A DNA stretch of 5,215 nucleotides from an uncultured Ruminococcus sp. (GTDB lineage: Bacteria > Bacillota > Clostridia > Oscillospirales > CAG-272), in contig CACZSP010000024.1 in assembly GCA_902783905.1 (NCBI GenBank), positions 1 to 5,215 on the forward strand. Reading direction: 5' to 3'. Made by a program: the position numbers and the translations under genes. Below the pieces are notes generated by a model, which saw only the letters and a list, made by a program, of their open reading frames with translations, did no database searches and was not told the origin of the DNA. This document shows, one piece after another, positions 1-5,215 of this stretch (position 1 is the stretch's first letter; each line of letters starts with the position of its first letter).

Positions 1-111
1 ACACTTCATTAGCGCCGAAGGCGCGTCTTCACCGGTGCGAAGCACGTCTTCATCAGCGCCGAAGGCGCGTCTTCACTGCGAGCGCCGTCAGGCGCGAAGC
101 CTGCCCATTCA
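1..111. repeat. Tandem cluster of TTCA-spaced GC-rich mini-hairpins
   Basis: Three short perfect inverted repeats lie in regular succession: GCGCC-GAA-GGCGC at 12-24, GTGC-GAA-GCAC at 35-45 and GCGCC-GAA-GGCGC at 56-68. Their GAA loops start at 17, 39 and 61, exactly 22 bases apart. A fourth, less regular member at 82-103 folds either as GCGCC-GTCA-GGCGC (82-95) or CAGGC-GCGAA-GCCTG (89-103). TTCA recurs between units at 5, 28, 49, 72 and 108. Positions 4-32 and 48-76 are a 29-base direct repeat with one mismatch. The last TTCA overlaps the stop codon of the minus-strand gene that ends at 109, so the cluster would form the start of its 3' untranslated RNA. No U-tract follows any stem in either direction, so this is not a standard terminator. 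The cluster may continue beyond the window edge. Its function is unknown. Confidence 0.8.
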
Positions 112-1455
112 CTCCGAATCGGGAACGCTCTGATCCATACCGATACTTACTGTTTTTACCGAGCTAATATTGGATATTTCTTTCAGAGCTTCGAGATTAA
201 GCTTGTCGGATCTTACGTAAAGCCAGACGAATGCGCTCGTTTTGTATTTTTTCGTCGCTGTGATATCTTCGTATTCTATATTTGCGAAGACCTCTCTTGA
301 AAGTTCCTCGCTGCTCGTTATCCGGACGGTCACGACGTCGGTGTCGAACTCCCGGGCTCTGATCAGGTCGTTGATCATATCTATCAGCTCCGCGTCGGAC
401 CGGGCGTTGCGGGAGGAACCGTCTGAAATTTCACAGTCGATCTTTTCGAGCGCAAATCCGCTGACCGAGGCGCTGTCGAAAACCGGCACGTCTCCCGCGA
501 CGTGTTCGTAATTTCTGCGGAGGGCAAGGGTAAGAAGGTAAAAATCTTTCTCCGGCAGTTCCAGTTCCGTCAGATGTTTTTTTGTGATAAATACGAACGT
601 TTTTCCGTTTTTTTCGACGACGGGGATACCGGCGTCGGAAAATGCCTTTGCCGCGTCTCCGGCTGCGGCTCGCCGGAACTCGCCGAATGCTTCGTCGAGA
701 ACTCTTTCAAGCCGCCGGACCTCATCTTCGGCCGCGGCGAGATCTTTCTGCGCCCGCTCGCGGTCGAAAGCGACGTCCGACAGATATTCCGACAGAAATT
801 CAGCACCGATGGATGCCCTGGTTTCTTCGTACAGCTCCCGGCTCCACTTTTCGCCTTCCGGGGTGCCGACTGTATAAACTGCCTCTCCGTATTTCAGAAT
901 ATCGCCGGTTTTCAGAAGCAGCATGAGCTTTTCGGCTACGGCGCTTTTTTCTTCTTTTTCGATCCGGATCTGCGCGACCGTCTTTCCGTCGTATACGTAT
1001 CCGTCGCTGAAGACTTTCGATACGTGAAGCGCGAAAACCGTTTCAGCGTCCGCCTTTTCCAGCTCGGCGAGCAGGAGCGGGCCGGTATGCCAGCCGTTCC
1101 AGTCGGGGGCGGGGACCTCCCCCTGCACTTCCTGCATATCCGCGCGTCCCCAGACGATATCATCCGGATCGGCGGGAAGCGGAGAGGAGGGAACTCCACC
1201 GCGCAGTGCGCGCAGAACGGCAAAGACGCCGAAGGCGATCAGAAGGCAGGCGGCCGCAGCGGCAGCGGATTTCCACAGGAATCCGGCTTTCTTTTTTTTC
1301 GCGCCCGGCGCGTCGTATCCCGCGCTGACGGCGACTCTGCTTTTTACAGAAGCAAGCGCGTCCGGGGAAGGGGCGGGAACCGGGTTGCGCTTTACGAGAA
1401 CGTCGGTCTCCTCCGCAGTCGCCCCGTCGAATATTTCTGTAAGCGTTTTTTTCAT
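109..1455 (-). CDS. Putative single-pass membrane anti-sigma factor
   Basis: This 448-residue protein is probably the anti-sigma partner of the ECF sigma factor just upstream, holding it at the membrane until a signal arrives. The inference rests mainly on context: its ATG overlaps the sigma stop codon in an ATGA (1452-1455), so translation is coupled. Residues 1-56 are a polar cytoplasmic stretch ending in a KKKK cluster (53-56). Residues about 63-82 form one hydrophobic helix (Ala-rich, then LLIAFGVFAVL). The remaining roughly 365 residues would be extracytoplasmic. Residues 229-262 are Glu/Arg/Leu-rich and probably coiled coil. The C-terminal part (about 375-440) alternates strands and helices and may be a small sensory fold. 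There is no zinc anti-sigma HxxxCxxC motif, so the sigma-binding region must be of another type. Upstream GGAGGG inside the sigma gene serves as ribosome binding site. I do not recognise the ectodomain family. A different membrane-anchored partner of the sigma factor remains possible. Confidence 0.7.
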   Translation of the reverse strand: MKKTLTEIFDGATAEETDVLVKRNPVPAPSPDALASVKSRVAVSAGYDAPGAKKKKAGFLWKSAAAAAACLLIAFGVFAVLRALRGGVPSSPLPADPDDIVWGRADMQEVQGEVPAPDWNGWHTGPLLLAELEKADAETVFALHVSKVFSDGYVYDGKTVAQIRIEKEEKSAVAEKLMLLLKTGDILKYGEAVYTVGTPEGEKWSRELYEETRASIGAEFLSEYLSDVAFDRERAQKDLAAAEDEVRRLERVLDEAFGEFRRAAAGDAAKAFSDAGIPVVEKNGKTFVFITKKHLTELELPEKDFYLLTLALRRNYEHVAGDVPVFDSASVSGFALEKIDCEISDGSSRNARSDAELIDMINDLIRAREFDTDVVTVRITSSEELSREVFANIEYEDITATKKYKTSAFVWLYVRSDKLNLEALKEISNISSVKTVSIGMDQSVPDSE

Positions 1456-2009
1456 CCTTCGCTCCCTCCAAGCAGCGTCTTCAGTTTTTTCAGCGCTCTG
1501 TGCGTTCGCGTATCAACGTTCGCGACAGATATGCCCAGTTCTTCCGCAATCTGTTTCGAGGATTCTCCGTAATAATATTTGCGGAAGATGATGGAGGAAT
1601 CGGGTTCTCCGAGGTTTTCCACGGCCTTTATCACCTCGCGGCGCAATTCCGCTTCGTCGGCCTCCGACTCGAAAACTTCGTCGTCCGGGATCCGCGAAAG
1701 AGATGTCTCCCCGTCAGGGACGCCGGCTTCCGCTCTCCTTTTTTTCGAAAGATTGATCGCAAGGTTCCGTGCTATTACGCAAAGCCAGGATCCGATGCCG
1801 GATTTTTCGGGATCGTACCGGGAAAGCTCCGAGTAAAAGCGGCTGAACGCGTCGGCGACGCAGTCCTCCCGGTCGGACGAAAGGCAGAAGGCGGGGTCCA
1901 GCCTGCTTCCGACGACAGAGTAAACAAGACCCGCGTACTGATCTATCAGCCGTTCCATTCCGGCGTTCGGATCTTTTTTCAGCAGCGTCAGCAGTTCGCC
2001 GTCCTCCAC
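1452..2009 (-). CDS. ECF-type RNA polymerase sigma factor
   Basis: This 185-residue protein fits the two-domain ECF (group 4) sigma factors, which direct RNA polymerase to a small stress or envelope regulon. Region 2 covers about residues 15-92 and includes DCVADAFSRFY (49-59), GSWLCVIARNLAINL (73-87) and a basic KKRR end (89-92), the usual core-binding and -10 recognition helices. An acidic linker (about 95-122) leads to region 4 (about 123-180), with a helix-turn-helix at SKQIAEELGISVANVDTRTH (151-170) followed by RALKKLK, typical of -35 recognition. The length is normal for the class. The start is GTG at 2009, chosen because GGAGGTGA lies 7 bases upstream and the only nearby ATG (2023) is out of frame. 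The stop codon overlaps the start of the putative anti-sigma gene. The target regulon cannot be told from this window. Confidence 0.9.
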   Translation of the reverse strand: MEDGELLTLLKKDPNAGMERLIDQYAGLVYSVVGSRLDPAFCLSSDREDCVADAFSRFYSELSRYDPEKSGIGSWLCVIARNLAINLSKKRRAEAGVPDGETSLSRIPDDEVFESEADEAELRREVIKAVENLGEPDSSIIFRKYYYGESSKQIAEELGISVANVDTRTHRALKKLKTLLGGSEG

Positions 2010-2013
2010 CGTC

Positions 2014-2021
2014 TCACCTCC
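2014..2021 (-). promoter_or_regulatory. Ribosome binding site fixing a GTG start
   Basis: GGAGGTGA on the minus strand is a strong Shine-Dalgarno sequence with 7 bases between GGAGG and the GTG at 2009. It supports GTG as the sigma factor start. The ATG at 2023 overlaps this site and opens only an 11-codon out-of-frame reading frame. Confidence 0.8.
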
Positions 2022-2032
2022 ATTTTGCTTTC

Positions 2033-2047
2033 ACTGTTATATACAGT
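2033..2047 (-). promoter_or_regulatory. Possible -10 region and operator-like palindrome of the sigma gene
   Basis: On the minus strand TATAAC (2041-2036) resembles a -10 element. It would start transcription near 2029, leaving a leader of about 20 bases with the ribosome binding site well placed. No good -35 lies 16-18 bases upstream, so either an activator or an alternative sigma factor, perhaps the encoded one, would be needed. The same bases form an inverted repeat, ACTGT-TATAT-ACAGT, with 5-base arms. A tandem AGTCA-AGTCA (2045-2054) sits next to it. No known operator was recognised. Confidence 0.3.
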
Positions 2048-2075
2048 CAAGTCAGCCAAATCTTACGTTTTTTCG

Positions 2076-2135
2076 AAAAAAAATCGGCAGGGAAAGTCGA
2101 AAACCCGTGAAAAAGAGTCTTCAGACGCCCCTGCC
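2076..2135 (-). terminator. Probable intrinsic terminator after the MBOAT-SGNH pair
   Basis: Eight bases after the SGNH stop codon, the minus strand has GGCAGGG (2135-2129), which pairs perfectly with CCCTGCC (2092-2086). GA and eight Ts (2083-2076) follow. The 36-base loop is long for a terminator but holds a small nested hairpin, GTC-TTCA-GAC (2117-2126). The position between two transcription units fits termination before the sigma gene. The long loop lowers confidence and leaves room for partial read-through. Confidence 0.6.
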
Positions 2136-2142
2136 TGATATT

Positions 2143-3192
2143 TTAAACGCCTTTCGTGTAAAACCATTCCGCCCAGGTGCGGTAGTGCTCCCACTTCGGG
2201 TGAGCGCCGCCCGCGGTGCAGTACTGGGTGCTGGCGTTTCCTTTTCCGTCGCCCATCAGCTCGTTGATATCGATATAGAAGACGTATTTCCAGTCGGCAA
2301 ACTTCTTTATGCCCTCGTTTATCTGGGCGAGCTTTACGTTGTTGTAGTATCCCTTGCCGCGTGCCGCGTTTTTCTGAACGAATCCTTCGGTCATATAAAG
2401 ATTCGCCTCGGCAAAGATGATCGCGTCGGGGCAGAGGGTGCGGCACATGGTTATCATGCTGCCGACGGTGCCCACGATATAATCGACCGGCGTGCCTATC
2501 TCGTTGAGGCCGAACATGATGTAGATCTTTTTGAATTTGAAGTCTCCGTACGAAAGGAGTTCCTCAAGAGTGTATTCGCCGAGAGGATAATAGGTCCTCG
2601 TGTTTGCCGCGTCGACGAAGCCGGGGTTGGAACCGGTTTTGGCCATCGCCCTGACCGTCATCGCGTGTCCGCAGGTCCAGCTCTCTCCCGAGAAGAAGAC
2701 GGCGTTGCTCAGCGGGCCGTACGAACCGAGACAGATGCCCTCGGTCCTCGAGTCGCCGATAAAGAGCGCGTCGGCGAAATAATCCTTGTCGACCGTTCTC
2801 CATCCGCCGACCGGCTGATCGACCGGCCTTGCCGTGGTCTCGGGCAGGGTGGTTTCGGGAAGAGTGGTGACGGGAGTCTGCGTTTCGGTTTCGGCGGCCG
2901 TCGATCCTTCACCCGACGTGACGTCGTCCGAGGTATCCGGCGCGACGGTCTGCGGCGACGTATCTTCAACCGACGTTACCGGATCGACCGGATCGGTATC
3001 CTGAGCCGGTGTGTAGGGGACGTAAGGGGAGTAGGTGTAGTCTACGCTTTCCACCGGATCGGTTTCTTCGGTTCCTTTCCACCCGGGTATCCTTTCAAGC
3101 AGCGCGCTTGAAGTGAAGGGCAGTGTTATGACGAAGCAGAGAGCGAACAGCACTATCGAGATTACCGCCTGAATCGTTTCTTTTGTTTTCAT
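2143..3192 (-). CDS. Membrane-anchored SGNH/GDSL-family protein, probable partner of the MBOAT acyltransferase
   Basis: This 349-residue protein has an N-terminal membrane anchor (about residues 9-27), a low-complexity Thr/Pro/Asp/Glu linker (about 40-128) and a C-terminal SGNH-type domain (about 135-345). FIGDSRTEG (144-152) holds the nucleophile Ser148. FGLNEIG (227-233) is the block III motif with Asn230. GGAHP (328-332) gives the catalytic His331. The usual D-x-x-H of block V reads G-G-A-H here, so the Asp of the triad is missing at its expected place (Gly328). The protein may work as a Ser-His dyad or use another acid. The anchor and linker place the domain outside the cell. Next to an MBOAT gene, such proteins usually transfer or remove acyl groups on surface glycans, by analogy with PatB and AlgJ/AlgX. 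The start is ATG with a weak AAAGG site overlapping the MBOAT stop codon, suggesting translational coupling. Acyl esterase activity is the main alternative. Confidence 0.88.
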   Translation of the reverse strand: MKTKETIQAVISIVLFALCFVITLPFTSSALLERIPGWKGTEETDPVESVDYTYSPYVPYTPAQDTDPVDPVTSVEDTSPQTVAPDTSDDVTSGEGSTAAETETQTPVTTLPETTLPETTARPVDQPVGGWRTVDKDYFADALFIGDSRTEGICLGSYGPLSNAVFFSGESWTCGHAMTVRAMAKTGSNPGFVDAANTRTYYPLGEYTLEELLSYGDFKFKKIYIMFGLNEIGTPVDYIVGTVGSMITMCRTLCPDAIIFAEANLYMTEGFVQKNAARGKGYYNNVKLAQINEGIKKFADWKYVFYIDINELMGDGKGNASTQYCTAGGAHPKWEHYRTWAEWFYTKGV

Positions 3193-3207
3193 CGTATGAA
3201 CTGCCTT

Positions 3208-4596
3208 TCAGAAATTTCCGTACATGAAGGGGTCGCCGCCCGACTTCGATACGAACCAGAGAGAGAATGAGAGGATAACCATCAGTATCACGTCGTACCA
3301 AAGCTTTCCCGAATATTTTTTGTGGATCTTTTCGGGGAGCCCGAAGCAGAGCAGAAGCGCGGGAAGCAGCCGGTACCAGTACTGACCGAGATATTTCTGC
3401 CAGTCCCCGGGGATGATAAAGACGTCCTTCTGGGGAAGGAAGGGGAAGAGGCGGAGGAAAAGACTGCCGAGTTCGGACAGGTCGGTAGACGCGAAGATAG
3501 CCCATGACAGAGGGATCAGGACGATCATATAGAGGTGCCCGAGCACGGGGATCTTATCGAGGAATTTCTTGAGGAAGAGCTTTTCGACCGCTATCACGAG
3601 GAAAAGGAAGAGGCCCCAGATCAGGAAATTGAGAGTGGATCCGTGCCAGATGCCGGTAAAGAGCCAGACGCAGAGGAGGTTGAAAAGATTGCGCCATTTT
3701 CCGCATCTCGAACCGCCGAGGGGAATGTAGATGTAATCCTTGAACCACTCGCCGAGCGTGATATGCCAGCGGCGCCAGAATTCGGTCATGCTTTTCGAGG
3801 CGTAGGGATAGCGGAAGTTTTCGGGAAGGTCGAAGCCGAGGATCTTCGCGACGCCGATCGCCATCAGCGAGTATCCGGCAAAGTCAAAATAAATGTACAG
3901 CGAATAGCCGATAACGCACATCCAGGCCAGCGGCGACGATACGCTCGGCCAGCCGAGCTCGGTGACCTTGTACCAGAGAGTGCTTATCCGGTCGGCGAGC
4001 AGGACCTTGTATCCGAGTCCGAGAATGAAGGTCCTCATTCCCTCCGCCGCCTGCGGAGCGCTGTATTTTCTCTCCTTCAGCTGAGGGAGCATCGCCGGAT
4101 AGCGGGTGATCGGCCCCGCTGTAACCGACGGGAAAAAGGCGAACCAGAGGGCGAAGCGCGCCGGGTTCGGTTCGGCGTAGCATTTGGCGCGGGCGACGTC
4201 GGCGAGATACCCGACGGCACGGAAGGAATAGAAGCTCATACCGAGAGGAAGGGCGAGATCGCGGAAAACGTTAGTTCCCTCTTTTGCGAAAAGATTCCCG
4301 ACGGCGGGAGCGTATTTGAAAAAGAAAAGCGTGCCGATATTCAGTATCACTCCGACGGCAAGCCAGATGCGGCGGCTGCGGGGCGCCTTTTCGATCATCA
4401 TGCCGAGAAGCCAGTTTGCGATCACCGAAACGGCAAGGATGACGGCAAAGGAAAGATCCTGCGTGCAGCCGAAAAGATAAAAAGCCGCGCATCCGAGGAA
4501 AAGGACGACGTTGCGGAAGCGGGCGGGCATAACGTAGTAGGCAAGGCAGAAAAGAGGAAAAAACAGTATCATGAATTCAAGACTCGAAAAACTCAT
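3208..4596 (-). CDS. MBOAT-family membrane O-acyltransferase (AlgI/DltB/PatA-like)
   Basis: This 462-residue polytopic membrane protein has about a dozen hydrophobic segments, the normal size and shape for bacterial MBOAT proteins. Family signatures are clear: FDFAGYSLMAIG (237-248), the FRYPY segment (261-265), TEFWRRWHITLGEWFKDYIY (271-290) running into IPLGGSR (291-297), and GIWHGS (315-320) with the invariant catalytic His318. The C-terminal DPFMYGNF resembles the FIYF-like ending of AlgI relatives. The family takes an acyl group, usually acetyl from acetyl-CoA, and passes it across the membrane to an extracytoplasmic acceptor. The opening MSFSSLEF is typical of the family. The start is fixed by AGGAGGT (4607-4601), 4 bases from the ATG, which is rather close. 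The gene is first in a two-gene unit with the SGNH protein. The acceptor (peptidoglycan, exopolysaccharide or wall polymer) cannot be decided. DltB is unlikely because no dltA, dltC or dltD is beside it in the window. Confidence 0.95.
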   Translation of the reverse strand: MSFSSLEFMILFFPLFCLAYYVMPARFRNVVLFLGCAAFYLFGCTQDLSFAVILAVSVIANWLLGMMIEKAPRSRRIWLAVGVILNIGTLFFFKYAPAVGNLFAKEGTNVFRDLALPLGMSFYSFRAVGYLADVARAKCYAEPNPARFALWFAFFPSVTAGPITRYPAMLPQLKERKYSAPQAAEGMRTFILGLGYKVLLADRISTLWYKVTELGWPSVSSPLAWMCVIGYSLYIYFDFAGYSLMAIGVAKILGFDLPENFRYPYASKSMTEFWRRWHITLGEWFKDYIYIPLGGSRCGKWRNLFNLLCVWLFTGIWHGSTLNFLIWGLFLFLVIAVEKLFLKKFLDKIPVLGHLYMIVLIPLSWAIFASTDLSELGSLFLRLFPFLPQKDVFIIPGDWQKYLGQYWYRLLPALLLCFGLPEKIHKKYSGKLWYDVILMVILSFSLWFVSKSGGDPFMYGNF

Positions 4597-4616
4597 TTTT
4601 ACCTCCTTTCAACGCG

Positions 4617-4640
4617 CGTCACCGCGGACTGTCCGCGACG
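4617..4640 (-). other. Hairpin in the MBOAT 5' leader
   Basis: A six-base perfect stem, CGCGGA-CTG-TCCGCG (4623-4637, plus-strand reading), is extended on its outer side by CGTC/GACG-type pairs across a 3-base bulge (4617-4619 with 4638-4640). It would lie in the leader of the MBOAT transcript, about 10 bases before the ribosome binding site, without covering it. A small neighbour, GCTG-CGG-CAGC (4640-4650), may also form. There is no U-tract, so it is not a terminator. It could stabilise the mRNA or simply reflect GC-rich sequence. Confidence 0.4.
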
Positions 4641-4673
4641 CTGCGGCAGCACTCTTTTGTATACTAAACAATT

Positions 4674-4702
4674 ATTATATCAAAAAACACAAAAAAAAGC
4701 AA
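4674..4702 (-). promoter_or_regulatory. Sigma-A-type promoter for the MBOAT-SGNH operon
   Basis: On the minus strand a perfect TATAAT (4679-4674) is preceded by TGA, an extended -10. A weak -35, TTGCTT (4702-4697), lies 17 bases upstream. T-rich tracts fill the spacer and upstream region. Predicted transcription start is near 4667, giving a leader of about 70 bases before the ATG at 4596. Confidence 0.7.
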
Positions 4703-4748
4703 CCGTCACGGGGCGCAAAAAACAAAAAAAGCCGTAAGCGGAAAATCA

Positions 4749-4777
4749 TTGACTTTCCCTCGAAAAAATGGTATAAT
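4749..4777 (+). promoter_or_regulatory. Strong sigma-A-type promoter for purE
   Basis: TTGACT (4749-4754) and TATAAT (4772-4777) are separated by exactly 17 bases, and TGG just before the -10 makes it an extended -10. Predicted start is near 4784, with a leader of about 45 bases. The leader holds a seven-base T-run (4787-4793) and a small GCGG/CCGC stem (4794-4797 with 4808-4811) just before the ribosome binding site AAAGGAG (4813-4819). No purine riboswitch core or PurR box was recognised. Confidence 0.85.
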
Positions 4778-4829
4778 TATATGTAATTTTTTTGCGGGGC
4801 ACAACGTCCGCGAAAGGAGTGAACGCATA

Positions 4830-5215
4830 ATGAAAAAAGTCGGGATCATTATGGGGAGCGACAGCGATCTGCCGGTGCTGAAGGGCGCCGCAAAAACGCT
4901 GGACGCCCTCGGAATACCCTACGAAGCACACGTATATTCGGCGCACCGCACGCCCGATGAGGCGCAGAAGTTTGCCCGGGAGGCGAGAGACAACGGCTTC
5001 GGGGTCATCATAGCCGCCGCGGGGATGGCGGCGCACCTTGCCGGAATAATCGCGGCAAACACTACCCTTCCGGTGATAGGAATTCCCTGCAAATCGAATA
5101 CACTCGACGGCATTGACGCACTTCTGTCAACGGTACAGATGCCTTCCGGGATCCCGGTGGCCACCGTTGCGATTAACGGAGGAGTCAATGCCGCTTTGCT
5201 TGCCGCCGAGATACT
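4830..5215 (+). CDS. purE: N5-carboxyaminoimidazole ribonucleotide mutase, class I PurE (3' truncated)
   Basis: PurE converts N5-carboxyaminoimidazole ribonucleotide to 4-carboxyaminoimidazole ribonucleotide in cytoplasmic de novo purine synthesis. The 128 residues present carry the family signatures in order: [10 protein letters not shown] (8-17) for phosphate binding, YSAHRTP (36-42) with the conserved His39, [11 protein letters not shown] (62-72), PVIGIPCKS (81-89) and [20 protein letters not shown] (98-117). SAHRTP rather than SAHKTP points to class I, which normally works with PurK; purK is not in view. Full-length members are about 160-170 residues, so some 35 codons lie beyond the window. 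The ATG at 4830 is preceded by AAAGGAG at good spacing and the protein begins [13 protein letters not shown] as expected. It is probably the first gene of a purine operon, an inference from its own strong promoter and position. Reading frame and key residues are intact. Confidence 0.97.
   Translation, partial: MKKVGIIMGSDSDLPVLKGAAKTLDALGIPYEAHVYSAHRTPDEAQKFAREARDNGFGVIIAAAGMAAHLAGIIAANTTLPVIGIPCKSNTLDGIDALLSTVQMPSGIPVATVAINGGVNAALLAAEI

Noticed and set aside
1..111. CRISPR array
   Set aside because: The repeats are about 22 bases apart with almost no unique spacer between them, and the units are variable hairpins. No cas genes are present.
502..1572. 356-codon open frame on the plus strand opposite the sigma/anti-sigma genes
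   Set aside because: It has no sensible domain, no good ribosome binding site was seen, and it crosses two well-supported overlapping minus-strand genes.
1988..2023. 11-codon upstream frame overlapping the sigma gene start
   Set aside because: Its ATG lies inside the sigma gene ribosome binding site and lacks its own, so it is probably coincidental.
2833..2862. Tandem LPETT-LPETT in the SGNH protein linker, resembling a sortase signal
   Set aside because: The Gly of LPxTG is missing, and there is no following hydrophobic segment and basic tail. It lies mid-protein in a low-complexity Thr/Pro linker.
2107..3111. 334-codon open frame on the plus strand opposite the SGNH gene
   Set aside because: Arg/Gly-rich shadow translation opposite a gene with SGNH motifs and a membrane anchor.
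3535..4737. 400-codon open frame on the plus strand opposite the MBOAT gene
   Set aside because: It is antisense to a gene with clear family motifs. Its translation is highly charged, without a recognisable domain, and runs out into the A-rich promoter region. It is a by-product of GC-biased codons.
4778..4829. Purine riboswitch in the purE leader
   Set aside because: The predicted leader is only about 45 bases, too short for a purine aptamer, and none of its conserved core was seen.

Overview
The window looks like a chromosomal piece of a GC-rich, Gram-positive-type anaerobe, probably an uncultured clostridial lineage of the Bacillota. This is an inference. The signs are strong AGGAGG-type ribosome binding sites, canonical sigma-A promoters in short AT-rich gaps, a GTG start, a U-tract terminator, an ECF sigma factor paired with a long non-zinc membrane protein, and an MBOAT/SGNH pair of the kind common in that group. 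No phage, transposon, CRISPR or plasmid signature was seen.

Layout: four complete genes lie on the minus strand, and one truncated gene is divergent on the plus strand. Reading the minus strand from right to left, a sigma-A-like promoter (4674-4702) and a structured leader precede an MBOAT O-acyltransferase (3208-4596). After a 15-base gap comes a membrane-anchored SGNH/GDSL-type protein (2143-3192). A probable intrinsic terminator (2076-2135) closes this pair. Next come an ECF-type sigma factor with a GTG start (1452-2009) and, through an ATGA overlap, a single-pass membrane protein that is probably its anti-sigma factor (109-1455). The stop codon of that last gene runs into a 108-base cluster of short GC-rich hairpins separated by TTCA (1-111). 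On the plus strand, a near-ideal promoter with an extended -10 (4749-4777) drives purE (4830 to the window end, 3' truncated), an enzyme of de novo purine synthesis.

How they work together: MBOAT plus SGNH is the usual two-part machine for moving an acyl group, normally acetyl, across the membrane onto an extracytoplasmic glycan such as peptidoglycan, exopolysaccharide or a wall polymer. The acceptor cannot be read from the sequence. The sigma/anti-sigma pair is a separate transcription unit by position, but it lies directly downstream on the same strand. Regulation of the envelope-modification pair by this sigma factor is possible but not shown; the MBOAT promoter looks like a housekeeping one. 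purE is functionally unrelated and shares only the divergent intergenic region.

No gene-free stretch exceeds 300 bases. The gaps are 1-108 (hairpin array), 2010-2142 (terminator and sigma-gene control region), 3193-3207 (intra-operon) and 4597-4829 (two divergent promoters, A-tracts and a leader hairpin). I did not find a clearly new biological system. The items most worth checking are the hairpin array, the SGNH protein with a Gly where the catalytic Asp is usually found, and the unassigned ectodomain of the anti-sigma candidate.
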